This document shows, piece after piece, positions 34,707 to 44,740 of a stretch of DNA of 64,000 bases (position 1 is its first letter; every line of letters starts with the position of its first letter). Both the position numbers and the translations under genes were made by a program. The DNA lies in the NCBI RefSeq assembly GCF_900167185.1, contig NZ_FUWM01000013.1:25970-89969 (forward strand), read 5' to 3'. The stretch comes from Selenihalanaerobacter shriftii. GTDB taxonomy: Bacteria; Bacillota; Halanaerobiia; Halobacteroidales; Acetohalobiaceae. Under the pieces are notes generated by a model that worked only from the letters and a program-made list of their open reading frames with translations, was not told the DNA's origin and did not search any database.

Positions 34707-34800
34707 CCTTACCATCTCCTTTCTGATTTATTACATACTATTCAGATTGGACAGGAGATGTGTCTATGAAAAAATATATAAATTCTTAAATAAATAAAAA

Positions 34801-34828
34801 AATCCCTCAAGCATGATGCTTAAGGGAT
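34801..34828 (-). terminator. Terminator of the nfnA-nfnB operon
   Basis: AATCCCTTAAGCATC / GATGCTTGAGGGATT stem followed on the minus strand by TTTTTTATTTATTT, 18 bases after the stop at 34846. Confidence 0.88.
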
Positions 34829-34845
34829 TAATAGAATCATTAATT

Positions 34846-36222
34846 TTACTCTTGTAAATACTTATGAATTGATTTAGCCGCTTGTCTACCATCACCCATG
34901 GCAGCAATTACTGTAGCTGAACCACCAATAACATCTCCACCAGCAAAAACTCCTGATATTGAAGTTTGGTACGTATCATCATCTACAATAATATTATCCC
35001 ACTTTGTTGTTTCCAATTCAGGAGTCTTCTTAGGTAATAATGGGTTTGGACCTTGACCAATAGCAATAATAACTACATCCACTGGAATAGTAAATTCTGA
35101 ATTTTCAATAGGAATTGGTCGTGGTCTTCCACTACTATCTGGTTCTCCTAACTCCATTTTTACACACTCTAGTTCTTCTACCCAACCTTCATCATTACCA
35201 ATAATTCTAGTTGGATTCCTCAATAATTTTAAATCTATTCTTTCTTCTTCTGCATTCTCTATCTCTTCTTCTCTAGCCGGCATCTCATTGCGAGAACGAC
35301 GATAAACTATAGAAACTTCTTCAGCCCCTAAACGCAAAGCTGTTCTAGCCGAATCCATAGCCACATTACCTGCACCTACTACTGCTACTTTATCTCCAAC
35401 AGTAATTGGTGTCTTATATTCTGGGAACTTATAAGCCTTCATTAAATTAGCTCTAGTTAAAAATTCATTAGATGAATAAACTCCATTTAAGTTCTCACCA
35501 GGTAAGCTTAAAAAGTAAGGTAAGCCAGCTCCAGTTCCAACAAAAATGGCTTTATACCCTTTTTCCCAAAGATCTTCAATACTTAAGGTAGAACCAATTA
35601 AGACATTAGCCTGCACTTCTACTCCTAATTCTTTAATATGCTCTATCTCTTCTGTCACAATTGATTTCGGTAATCTAAACTCCGGGATTCCATATCTTAA
35701 TACTCCTCCTGGTTCAGATAAAGCTTCAAATAAAGTTACCTGATACCCTAACTTTGCTAAGTCAGCTGCTGCTGTTAAACCCGAAGGACCAGAACCAACT
35801 ATGGCTACTTTAGCACCTGAGTTTTTATTAGAGACCTTTACTTTTGCTTTTTCGTTCGATTCTTCATCAGCTACAAATCTCTCTAAAGCTCCAATAGCTA
35901 CCGGTTCACCTTTCTTACCAAGAATACATTCCGCTTCACACTGTTCTTCTTGAGGACAAACTCGACCACAAATAGCCGGTAGAGCATTCTTGGCTTTAAT
36001 AGTATCTGATGCTTTAGAAAAATCCTCTTCTAACACCTGATCAATAAATTCAGGAATAGGTACTTCTACTGGACATCCATCTACACATGGCTTATTCTTA
36101 CATTGCAAACACCGTTTAGCTTCTAGCATAGCCTCTTCTTTAGTGAAACCATTAGCTACTTCATTAAAATTATTAATTCTCTTTTCTGAGGACTGCTTTG
36201 TCATTGTTTGTCTTTTAGCCAT
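34846..36222 (-). CDS. nfnB: NADPH-binding large subunit of NfnAB-type transhydrogenase (GltD-like)
   Basis: 458 aa. The N-terminal Fe-S region has CLQCKNKPCVDGCPV and CGRVCPQEEQCEAECILG (two 4Fe-4S clusters). An FAD-binding Rossmann motif (VAIVGSGPSGLTAAADLAKL, near residue 140) and an NADP-binding motif (VAVVGAGNVAMDSARTALRL, near 280) follow, then FAGGDVIGGSATVIAAMG at the FAD site. It follows the partner gene without a gap. NfnAB couples reduced ferredoxin and NADH to NADP+ reduction by electron bifurcation; the same proteins are often annotated GltA/SudA. The NADPH may feed the neighbouring glutamate dehydrogenase. A GGGAGGTGG ribosome binding site lies at the end of the upstream gene. 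Confidence 0.88.
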   Translation of the reverse strand: MAKRQTMTKQSSEKRINNFNEVANGFTKEEAMLEAKRCLQCKNKPCVDGCPVEVPIPEFIDQVLEEDFSKASDTIKAKNALPAICGRVCPQEEQCEAECILGKKGEPVAIGALERFVADEESNEKAKVKVSNKNSGAKVAIVGSGPSGLTAAADLAKLGYQVTLFEALSEPGGVLRYGIPEFRLPKSIVTEEIEHIKELGVEVQANVLIGSTLSIEDLWEKGYKAIFVGTGAGLPYFLSLPGENLNGVYSSNEFLTRANLMKAYKFPEYKTPITVGDKVAVVGAGNVAMDSARTALRLGAEEVSIVYRRSRNEMPAREEEIENAEEERIDLKLLRNPTRIIGNDEGWVEELECVKMELGEPDSSGRPRPIPIENSEFTIPVDVVIIAIGQGPNPLLPKKTPELETTKWDNIIVDDDTYQTSISGVFAGGDVIGGSATVIAAMGDGRQAAKSIHKYLQE

Positions 36223-37068
36223 TTACTCCACCTCCCTATCTAAATTGCACTTGTGTTCAGCTTCCTCTTCCTCATCTTCATAATGGCTTTGTCTCATCAT
36301 TAACTCTTCAAAATCTACTGCGTGACCATCAAATGCCGGTCCATCAACACATGCAAATAGCCGCTCTCCATCAACTGTTACTCGACATCCACCGCACATT
36401 CCAGTACCATCAATCATAATTGGATTTAAACTAACAATCGTATCTATATCATATTCAGTAGTCACTTCACAGGCAGCCTTCATCATAACTGCCGGACCAA
36501 CAGCTACTACTTCATCTACTTCATCCCGTTCATCTAATAAAGAATCCAAAATATTAGTTACAAAACCTTTTTCACCTAAAGTACCATCATCTGTAGCAAA
36601 GTAAATTTCATCTGAAACTTCTTCCATTTCGTCTTTCATAATTAACATTTCTTCAGTCTGAGCACCTACAATACTAATAATCTTATTCCCAGCCTCTTTT
36701 AAATATTTAGCTTTGGGGTAAACAGGTGCTACTCCTAATCCACCTGCTACACAAACAACTGTACCAATTTCTTTAATTTCAATTGGTTCTCCTAACGGGC
36801 CTAATAAATCTAAAAACTCATCACCTTGTTCTAAATTACAAAGTTCAATTGTAGAACACCCTACAGCTTGAATAACTAAATCTATAGTTCCTTCATCACG
36901 ATTATAATCTACAATGGTTAAAGGGATTCTTTCTCCAGTTTCAGAAGCTCTAACAATTACAAAATGACCAGGTTGTGCCTTCTGGGCTACTAATGGTGCA
37001 TCAATAGTAAACAAATCAATTTCAGGAGCTAAATCTCTCTTATCTAATATCTTTGCCATGCCAATCAT
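36223..37068 (-). CDS. nfnA: FAD/NAD-binding small subunit of NfnAB-type transhydrogenase (SudB-like)
   Basis: 281 aa, ferredoxin-NADP reductase fold. An FAD-binding barrel (PGHFVIVRASETGERIPLTI) and an NAD-binding part (VCVAGGLGVAPVYPKAKYLK; EKGFVTNILDSLL) are followed by a 2Fe-2S cysteine set near the C-terminus (GTGMCGGCRVTV, then FACVDGPAFDGH). It belongs to the sulfide/dihydroorotate dehydrogenase-like family and pairs with the adjacent GltD-like subunit in NfnAB. The two genes touch end to start, implying translational coupling. Alternatives are a sulfide dehydrogenase or ferredoxin:NADP oxidoreductase role; sequence alone does not separate these. Confidence 0.88.
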   Translation of the reverse strand: MIGMAKILDKRDLAPEIDLFTIDAPLVAQKAQPGHFVIVRASETGERIPLTIVDYNRDEGTIDLVIQAVGCSTIELCNLEQGDEFLDLLGPLGEPIEIKEIGTVVCVAGGLGVAPVYPKAKYLKEAGNKIISIVGAQTEEMLIMKDEMEEVSDEIYFATDDGTLGEKGFVTNILDSLLDERDEVDEVVAVGPAVMMKAACEVTTEYDIDTIVSLNPIMIDGTGMCGGCRVTVDGERLFACVDGPAFDGHAVDFEELMMRQSHYEDEEEEAEHKCNLDREVE

Positions 37069-37134
37069 CCTCTTCTCAAGTAATATTTAATAATGATGAC
37101 TAATTATACTAATCTTATCTATTAAAGACAATCA

Positions 37135-37157
37135 GACAGCCCAACTAATGAGCTGCC
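37135..37157 (-). terminator. Weak hairpin between gdhA and nfnA
   Basis: GGCAGC / GCTGTC stem with an 11-base loop, 40 bases after the gdhA stop, with no strong T run. It may allow read-through from gdhA into nfnAB. Confidence 0.38.
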
Positions 37158-37196
37158 TAATCACCTTAAAGAAATTAAATCTATTTTAATCTATCT

Positions 37197-38552
<1,356 letters not shown>

Positions 38553-38788
38553 TTATATTTTAAAAATTATATTTTTTAGCCATCTGAAAATTGAAAATAA
38601 AAAACTTCTAAATTACTCTCCTACTCACCTCCCCAACAGAATTACCATCTAATTAAAATATATGAGACTAATTTTATATTATGAAAATTAATTTCATTTT
38701 TTTATCTGTCGTGTAACTTAATTCTATATGAAAGATAAAACTCCTGCTTAAAAAAGCAAAAAAAATAAAAAATATATTATTTATTTAA

Positions 38789-39556
38789 TTAATGGTGCCC
38801 CAATTGATTAGAAATTTGATTTGCTACTTCCATAATTATTGGTATTACTTCATTCTTAATATATTTTTCAGTCATTCTAATACTAGGTCCAGAAATACTT
38901 ATAGCAGCAACTACTTCTCCATCATGATTCTTAATCGGTGCTGCTACACAACGAACTCCTTCTTCCATTTCTCCCATATCTAAAGCATATCCTTGCTTTC
39001 TAATCTTTCTTAACTCTTCTTCTAGCCTTTTAGGGTCTACTTTAGTCTTAGTAGTTAGTTTTTTAAATTCCATTTGTTCAAATAGTTCAGGCCATTTTTC
39101 AGGATCTTCATAAGCCAATAATGCTTTACCAGTGCCTGTACAATAAGCCGGCCCTCTACTACCTATTTGAGCAAACATCTTAACTATATTAGTAGATGCA
39201 GCTTGGTCTACATAAACTACTTCTCCTTCATCTAAAATTGCTAAATTAGTAGTTTCATTACATTTATCTACTAATTCTTTTAAATAAGGTTTAGTAATAT
39301 TAATTAAATTAATATTCTTCTTAGCAGCATTACCGATTTCAAAAGCCTTTAAACCTAAATAATATTTTCCACTGTCTTGATTTTGCTCTATAAAATCTCT
39401 TAAAGCTAGTGTATTAAGTATTCTGTGTACTGTGCTAATATTTAATTCTGTCTTCTCAGCTAGGTTACTAAGCGTCATCGGCCTCCCTTCATCTGCTAAA
39501 GCTTCTAAAATAATTAAAGCCCTATCCACAGATTGCACAACTTTCTTCTTAGCCAT
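38789..39556 (-). CDS. IclR-family transcriptional regulator
   Basis: 255 aa. An N-terminal winged HTH (VQSVDRALIILEALADEGRP; TLSNLAEKTELNISTVHRIL) is followed by an IclR effector domain (about 80-250: YYLGLKAFEIGNAA; AYCTGTGKALLAY; RGVRCVAAPIKNHDGEVVAA ordering; AISISGPSIRM). It resembles the KdgR group that senses small organic acids. It lies upstream of gdhA on the same strand with 251 bp between them, and that gap contains no gene. Whether it regulates gdhA/nfnAB is open. Confidence 0.9.
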   Translation of the reverse strand: MAKKKVVQSVDRALIILEALADEGRPMTLSNLAEKTELNISTVHRILNTLALRDFIEQNQDSGKYYLGLKAFEIGNAAKKNINLINITKPYLKELVDKCNETTNLAILDEGEVVYVDQAASTNIVKMFAQIGSRGPAYCTGTGKALLAYEDPEKWPELFEQMEFKKLTTKTKVDPKRLEEELRKIRKQGYALDMGEMEEGVRCVAAPIKNHDGEVVAAISISGPSIRMTEKYIKNEVIPIIMEVANQISNQLGHH

Positions 39557-39637
39557 AACTTTTCTCCTTCCTCACTTAAAAAAAGTATAAATCATAACAA
39601 AACAAGTATAGCATATCATTTAATAAAAGTAAAAAAA

Positions 39638-39667
39638 TAACACAAGTGATGACACTCACTTGTGTTA
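39638..39667 (-). terminator. Terminator after veg
   Basis: TAACACAAGTGA / TCACTTGTGTTA stem flanked by A and T runs on both sides; it starts 16 bases after the veg stop and could act in either direction. Confidence 0.82.
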
Positions 39668-39682
39668 AAAAAACTTTACAAT

Positions 39683-39949
39683 TTAGACACTTACACAACC
39701 AATCCTAGTACTATTACCTTTTATTTTAATTTCAACTGTTTCGGTTAAAATATCAGCATAACTATAGGAAACTTTGCGCGGTGTTTGATCATTATCTACT
39801 TTAACTACAAAAACATTAGAGTATGTCTCTTCTAATACTCCTTCTTTCTCAATAATCTTTTTTCTACCTTGATTCGCCTTCAAACTAACCTGTTTACCTA
39901 CAAAAGACTCCAAGTCAACTTTGATTTGATTCAAGATATTATTACCCAT
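39683..39949 (-). CDS. veg: Veg protein
   Basis: 88 aa. It matches the Veg family of Gram-positive bacteria (DUF1021): NQIKVDLESFVGKQVSLKAN, GRKKIIEKEGVLEETYSNVF and the closing VSYSYADILTETVEI. In B. subtilis the gene is strongly transcribed near ispE-purR and affects biofilm and sporulation-related behaviour; the molecular role is poorly defined. The ATG at 39949 follows AAAGGTGG; a longer frame to 39982 lacks a ribosome binding site. Its place between rsmA and ispE in the syntenic order supports the call. Confidence 0.92.
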   Translation of the reverse strand: MGNNILNQIKVDLESFVGKQVSLKANQGRKKIIEKEGVLEETYSNVFVVKVDNDQTPRKVSYSYADILTETVEIKIKGNSTRIGCVSV

Positions 39950-40099
39950 AAAGGACCACCTTTCATTTTGTTGAGTTCTCAAAGTATTGTATCATATTTT
40001 TTGGATAATGTCAAGAAAATATTCCATTATAACAGAAATAAAAAAATATGTCAATAAATTTTACTACAAAATTCTTGATTATTATCTTGATTAAATTAA

Positions 40100-41089
40100 T
40101 CAATCCCTTGCTAAAAATCTCCATAATTCATCCTGTGGTGGATCTGTAATTTCTAGCCTCTCTTCTTTAGTAATTATTATCCTCTTTTCACCTGTAATCT
40201 TACCAATAACAGCAGAACTAATACCTTCCTTACTCAAATTACTTACTAATTCATCACCTAGTTCAGTTGTCAAAATCATCATTCCTGATCCAATTAAATG
40301 ATAAGGGTTGATCTCTAAAGAATTTGTAATTTCTTTAGTTGCAGGATGAAGCGGAATTGAATCTTGATTAATCTTAAATCCAACCTCTGCAGCCGATGTT
40401 AATTCATAAAGGGAGCCATATAAACCTCCTTCTGTCACATCATGCATAGCATTCACCTGAAAATCTGCACCTATTAATCCTTCCGTAATTACACTTAAAT
40501 GATTAACTAACTGTTGACCTTCTTCTAATAATTCTGGATCAACTCCTAAGTTTATTAAGTCTTGATAATAATCTGCAGCTAAGATAGCTGTCCCTTCTAA
40601 GCCTGTCCATTTAGTAACTACGATATCGTCACCTACTTGCGCTCCTGAGGATGTAACATATTTATCTTTGCTCGTCTTTCCGATAGCTGTACAAGAAACC
40701 AAAGGTTGATTAACGATATCTGTTACCTCTGTATGTCCACCTAATATATCTATCCCTAATTCTTGAGCTGCTTGATTAATATCCTTTATAATTGCTATGA
40801 TTTCATCTTCTGAAGTCTCAGGAGGTACTAATAATACTTGCTGAATTCCAATCGGACTAGCGCCATTAGCCGCAATATCATTACAAGCCACATTAACAGC
40901 TAGACTTCCCATTCCTTCTTGTACTCCAGTAATAGGATCTGTAGACATGACAGCAACAAATTCTCCAAAATCAATCACTGTTGAATCTTCACCTATTTTG
41001 GGTCTCACTAATACTTCTTCATTACTTACCGAAATCTGGTCTAAAACTAATTTCTTTAAATTATTGATATCTATCTTTCCAGCCTTCAT
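40100..41089 (-). CDS. AIR synthase-related protein (HypE/ThiL-like kinase fold)
   Basis: 329 aa, PurM-like fold. An N-terminal ATP-binding half (RPKIGEDSTVIDFG; VMSTDPITGVQEGMGSLAVN; ACNDIAANGASPIG) is followed by GGHTEVTDIV, and a C-terminal half has HDVTEGGLYGSLYEL and PYHLIGSGMMILT. The family contains ThiL (thiamine-phosphate kinase), HypE (hydrogenase maturation) and SelD. HypE's C-terminal Cys is absent: the protein ends in RFLARD, so it is unlikely to be true HypE. It is 19 bp downstream of an ECF transporter S-component gene, which suggests a vitamin-related kinase, perhaps for thiamine precursors. Substrate not established. Confidence 0.78.
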   Translation of the reverse strand: MKAGKIDINNLKKLVLDQISVSNEEVLVRPKIGEDSTVIDFGEFVAVMSTDPITGVQEGMGSLAVNVACNDIAANGASPIGIQQVLLVPPETSEDEIIAIIKDINQAAQELGIDILGGHTEVTDIVNQPLVSCTAIGKTSKDKYVTSSGAQVGDDIVVTKWTGLEGTAILAADYYQDLINLGVDPELLEEGQQLVNHLSVITEGLIGADFQVNAMHDVTEGGLYGSLYELTSAAEVGFKINQDSIPLHPATKEITNSLEINPYHLIGSGMMILTTELGDELVSNLSKEGISSAVIGKITGEKRIIITKEERLEITDPPQDELWRFLARD

Positions 41090-41108
41090 ACAAGATCACC
41101 TTTCAATA

Positions 41109-41615
41109 TTAGATTTCTAGTAAATCTGTCTTTAAAATAGCAAATAATACTGGGAAAGCTATTACTGCTCCTCCAACTGCTTGAATAATATTCCAAGGTA
41201 TACTGCTCAATGGTGCAATAAAACTCTTAGTCAATATAGCGCCTCCTAAGTAATAACCTGCTACCATCCAACCTCCACCTAATAAAGCTGCTATAACATC
41301 TTTAAACCTTACAGATGTTTCACCCCTACTTCTAATTGCAATTTTACCGATAATTAACCCTTCAATCCCTTTAATAATTAACGTAGGCAAAGCCCAGTGA
41401 CCATAACCCGAAAGTAAGTCAGCCAATGCCGAACCTAATCCTCCTGCTATTAAACCAACCCCAGGACCAAATAAAATACTACTCAAATAAATCATACTGT
41501 CTCCTAAGTGAATATACCCCTCTGTAGCCGGCACTGGCACCTTAATCACCATAGTCGACACAGTAACTAACGCAATTAATAATCCTTTCAAAGATAACTC
41601 TTTAGTTTTATTCAT
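41109..41615 (-). CDS. ECF transporter S component (vitamin precursor uptake)
   Basis: 168 aa integral membrane protein with five to six predicted helices (LKGLLIALVTVSTMVIKVPV; YLSSILFGPGVGLIAGGLGS; VIAALLGGGWMVAGYYLGGA; IIQAVGGAVIAFPVLFAIL). The N-terminal GYIHLGDSMIYL motif is characteristic of HmpT/ThiW-like S components that bind thiamine precursors or related vitamins. It needs the shared EcfA/EcfT module encoded elsewhere. It overlaps no gene and is followed at 19 bp by the AIR-synthase-like kinase, so transport and phosphorylation of the same vitamer is a reasonable inference. Confidence 0.82.
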   Translation of the reverse strand: MNKTKELSLKGLLIALVTVSTMVIKVPVPATEGYIHLGDSMIYLSSILFGPGVGLIAGGLGSALADLLSGYGHWALPTLIIKGIEGLIIGKIAIRSRGETSVRFKDVIAALLGGGWMVAGYYLGGAILTKSFIAPLSSIPWNIIQAVGGAVIAFPVLFAILKTDLLEI

Positions 41616-41652
41616 TCTCCTCTCCCCCTATGCAAAAACTTCATCATAATAT

Positions 41653-42126
41653 TTATTTCGTATATCTATCTGCTACATTAGAAGCACAGTAAGCTGATGG
41701 TTTTATTTTAGCTTCATAACCACTCCCAGCTACCATACCTACTACTTCTTTAATCAAATCTCGAGTTTCTCCATTTCTTCCTACATCAAGATGAACTTCA
41801 ATATTTAAATCTGCTACTGACTCTTTTTCTGCCATCTTTTCTGCCACTTTTCCTGCTACCTTTAAACTTTTTACTGTTTCATGATATATCTTCTGTCTTA
41901 ATGTTGGGTGTGGAGATAATATCTCTTTATTGTAATAAAATCGTGCTCCTTTTCCTTCCCTATAAATAACAATAGTTGTTACAAAGACAGCCATCTCTCC
42001 TTGTTGTGAATCACTACCTATCATTAAACGATAATTAGCTTCAGGTACCTCTTTTACAAAATCAATTATACTAGAAAAAGCTTCAGCAAATTCTAATTCA
42101 CCTTCTGTAGGACTAATTAATTTCAT
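41653..42126 (-). CDS. YkuK-like ribonuclease H-fold protein (DUF458)
   Basis: 157 aa. It shows the DUF458 pattern: LMIGSDSQ near residue 36, FVTTIVIYREGKGARFYYNK, HLDVGRNGETRDLI and the terminal GYEAKIKPSAYCASNVADRY. The fold is RNase H-like with conserved Asp residues (SDSQ and LDVG), consistent with a metal-dependent nuclease, but no function is established for the family. It lies 19 bp downstream of rsmA and is probably co-transcribed with it; the ECF S gene follows. Confidence 0.88.
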   Translation of the reverse strand: MKLISPTEGELEFAEAFSSIIDFVKEVPEANYRLMIGSDSQQGEMAVFVTTIVIYREGKGARFYYNKEILSPHPTLRQKIYHETVKSLKVAGKVAEKMAEKESVADLNIEVHLDVGRNGETRDLIKEVVGMVAGSGYEAKIKPSAYCASNVADRYTK

Positions 42127-42145
42127 CTACCACCCTCCATTAAAA

Positions 42146-43018
42146 TTAATTTAATAATTTGAATAGGGTATTACTTAATGTAGCAAATTTTTTAATATCT
42201 AATTTTTCTCCTCTACGTCTAGACTCTATCCCTACTTCTTCTAAAGCTTCATCTACTAAATCACGATCCAAGTTTACATTAGTTGCTTTACTTAAAGAGT
42301 TTCTAATCGTTTTTCTCCTTAATTGAAATGCTGCCTTAATTACAGAAAAGAATAAATCTTCATCCTCAACTTCAACAGGAGGCTCTTTTCTAATATCCAT
42401 ACTAATTACTGCTGAATCAACCTTAGGTCTAGGCATAAATACTGTTCTAGGCACTATGGTTTCAATATTAGGTTCAGAATAATACTGAACAGTTAAAGAT
42501 GGGGAACCATAACTCTTTCCATCTTCTGGTGTTGCTACTAATCTCTCAGCTACCTCTTTTTGTACCATAACCACTACCCTATCTAAATCCAATCTTTCTT
42601 CTAATAACCTCATAATAATAGGAGTAGTAACATAGTAAGGTAAATTAGCAACTACTTTAACCTTCTTATCATTTAAGTCAGTTAATAACTCTTCAAAATC
42701 ATATTCTAAAGCATCTGCATGAATATACTTAATATTATCATAATCATTTAAGGTTTCTGGTAAAATTGAAATTAATTTATCATCTAATTCAATAGCCCAA
42801 ACTTTTTCTGCTTCTTCAGCTAGTCTTTGAGTTAACGAACCTATTCCAGGTCCTATCTCTATTACATGTTCATCTTTACTCAATCTAGCCCCTGAAATAA
42901 TCTGATCTATAATATTTCTATCTACTAAAAAATTTTGTCCTAAACTCTTCTTTAATCTTATACCATTTTTATCTAAAATTTCCTTAGTTACACTAGGACT
43001 TGCAATCCTTTTTTTCAC
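42146..43018 (-). CDS. rsmA: 16S rRNA dimethyladenosine transferase
   Basis: About 290 aa (KsgA/RsmA). It dimethylates two adjacent adenines near the 3' end of 16S rRNA (A1518/A1519, E. coli numbering). Motifs: RLKKSLGQNFLVDRNIID, the SAM-binding VIEIGPGIGSLTQRLAE, and the catalytic NLPY in VVANLPYYVTTPI, then QKEVAERL and a C-terminal helical domain. The preferred start is GTG at 43018, eight bases after AGGTGG; the upstream GTG at 43030 overlaps the ribosome binding site. Position after tatD and before veg matches the Bacillus order, although the RNase M5 gene (rnmV) normally in front is missing. Confidence 0.94.
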   Translation of the reverse strand: MKKRIASPSVTKEILDKNGIRLKKSLGQNFLVDRNIIDQIISGARLSKDEHVIEIGPGIGSLTQRLAEEAEKVWAIELDDKLISILPETLNDYDNIKYIHADALEYDFEELLTDLNDKKVKVVANLPYYVTTPIIMRLLEERLDLDRVVVMVQKEVAERLVATPEDGKSYGSPSLTVQYYSEPNIETIVPRTVFMPRPKVDSAVISMDIRKEPPVEVEDEDLFFSVIKAAFQLRRKTIRNSLSKATNVNLDRDLVDEALEEVGIESRRRGEKLDIKKFATLSNTLFKLLN

Positions 43019-43186
43019 CTTTGTTACCACCTCTATTAAATGTCTTATACTATTTATATAAATTAGTTATAAGTTAACTTTTACCTTTATTATATTCATA
43101 ATTCATCTATTTATCAATTTCTTTCTTATTGAAGACTTTATACCGTTCTAATCAGTTCCATAAATGGGGTTCTCTCTACACAAAAA

Positions 43187-43212
43187 GATGAACCCTGAAT
43201 TCAGGGTTCATC
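43187..43212 (-). terminator. Terminator after the transaldolase-like gene
   Basis: A 26-bp perfect palindrome, GATGAACCCTGAA and its complement, followed by TTTTTGTG on the minus strand. It is about 58 bases downstream of the stop at 43271. Confidence 0.8.
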
Positions 43213-43270
43213 ATAAGTTTTAAAAAATTCTTCATCAATCTATATACTCTTTAATACTGTTCTTATATTT

Positions 43271-43915
43271 CTATTTAGTAGCTTCCCAATCAGCTAAAAA
43301 CTTCTCAATTCCTTCATCAGTCTTTGGATGCTTAAACATTTTTTCTAGAATTTGATATGGGATTGTAGCAATATCAGAACCTACCTTAGCTGATTCTTTA
43401 ACATGTTTTGGATGTCTAATACTAGCTGCAATAATCTCTGTTTCAATATTATAAATAGCAAAAATATGACTAATTTCCTCTACAAGTCTAAGTCCATCCT
43501 GTCCAATATCATCTATTCGACCTATGAATGGACTAACATAGGTAGCTCCTGCTCTAGCTGCCAATAAGGCTTGATTTGCTGAAAAGACTAAAGTTACATT
43601 TGTCTTAATTCCTTGATCTGATAACTGATTTACTGCTGCTAATCCTTCTTTGGTCATAGGAATCTTAATTACAATATTATTAGAAATTGCTGCTAATTCC
43701 TTTGCTTCCTTAACCATACCTTCTGTGTCAGTACTAATTACCTCTGCACTCACTGGACCATCTACTAAAGAAGTAATCTCTGCAATAATATCTTCAAAAT
43801 CTTTACCTGACTCTTTAGCAATTAGCGAAGGATTTGTAGTTACTCCATCCAAAATCCCTAATTTATTCATATCTCTAATTTCATCAATATTAGCTGTATC
43901 AATAAAAATTTTCAT
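43271..43915 (-). CDS. fsa: Transaldolase-like fructose-6-phosphate aldolase
   Basis: 214 aa, the short TalC/FSA class. Motifs: [33 protein letters not shown], the Schiff-base Lys in [41 protein letters not shown] and ASIRHPKHV. The enzyme either transfers dihydroxyacetone units in the pentose phosphate pathway or acts as an aldolase; short-class members cannot be told apart by length alone. The ATG at 43915 follows GGAGGAGGG; the longer frame beginning with TTG at 43933 overlaps this site and is unlikely. Confidence 0.92.
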   Translation of the reverse strand: MKIFIDTANIDEIRDMNKLGILDGVTTNPSLIAKESGKDFEDIIAEITSLVDGPVSAEVISTDTEGMVKEAKELAAISNNIVIKIPMTKEGLAAVNQLSDQGIKTNVTLVFSANQALLAARAGATYVSPFIGRIDDIGQDGLRLVEEISHIFAIYNIETEIIAASIRHPKHVKESAKVGSDIATIPYQILEKMFKHPKTDEGIEKFLADWEATK

Positions 43916-44029
43916 GATTATTCCCTCCTCCAATTATACACAAACTATAACTACTATAAAATTAATTATTAATATCAGGATCAATAATTATAATATAACC
44001 AATTCAATTAATTATTACTAATCAATTAT

Positions 44030-44632
44030 TTATTCCTCTTCCTTACAAAGCTGTCTTACTCTAAAGTCAACATCTAAATTTTCTGCTATCTTTCTACATT
44101 CATAAATGCTAGTTGTAGAGTAATTAACTACAGTTAAAATCACTTTAGGAATATAATTCTTGCAACTTTCTGCAAAATCTAAAATAGATTTAAAAGCCTC
44201 AGTACCAAAATCCGACTCACATAATTGTTGATATTTATTGGCATTTTTCGCATTTAGGCTAATAGATATTACATCTATTAATCCTTCTAATTCAGGAGCT
44301 ATATTCCTATTATGAATTAAATTTACCTGACCATTAGTATCAATTCTAATCTGAACATCAAATTGCTTTAACCATTTGGCTACTTCCAATATTGTTTCTA
44401 ATCTAATCAGTGGTTCTCCATATCCACAGAAAACTATCTCATCATAAACCTCTGGGTTTTTATCAATATCATTAATAATCTCATCAGCTGTAGGTTCCTT
44501 ATCCAGCCAAAGATTATTTTCGCCTACTCCATCTTTATAATCCCTAATACAGAATTTACATTTATTAGTACACTGATTAGTTAGATTTAAGTAAAGTGAG
44601 TTGCCTAGTTCATAGGTATAGGTATTAGCCAT
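44030..44632 (-). CDS. TatD-associated radical SAM protein
   Basis: 200 aa. The radical SAM cysteine motif CTNKCKFCIRD (CxxxCxxC) is near residue 18, followed by VFCGYGEPLIRLETILEVA (the GGE-like SAM-binding region) and IDTNGQVNLIHNR. The family is known for sitting beside tatD genes, as here (108 bp downstream of tatD, same strand), and its reaction is unknown. The protein lacks a C-terminal auxiliary cluster domain, so it is a minimal radical SAM enzyme resembling pyruvate-formate-lyase-activating or organic-radical-activating enzymes. Confidence 0.88.
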   Translation of the reverse strand: MANTYTYELGNSLYLNLTNQCTNKCKFCIRDYKDGVGENNLWLDKEPTADEIINDIDKNPEVYDEIVFCGYGEPLIRLETILEVAKWLKQFDVQIRIDTNGQVNLIHNRNIAPELEGLIDVISISLNAKNANKYQQLCESDFGTEAFKSILDFAESCKNYIPKVILTVVNYSTTSIYECRKIAENLDVDFRVRQLCKEEE

Positions 44633-44740
44633 TTTTTAACCTCCCCGTAGGCCTGTAATGTTACTATTATAACATAATCTGGTTATGATTACAAAAATGT
44701 AATAAATTCATTCTACCAACTTTATATAAAGATAATTTAA

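Noticed and set aside
40100..41089. True HypE hydrogenase maturation protein
   Set aside because: The C-terminus ends RFLARD and lacks the terminal Cys needed for cyanide ligand synthesis, and no hyp genes are adjacent.
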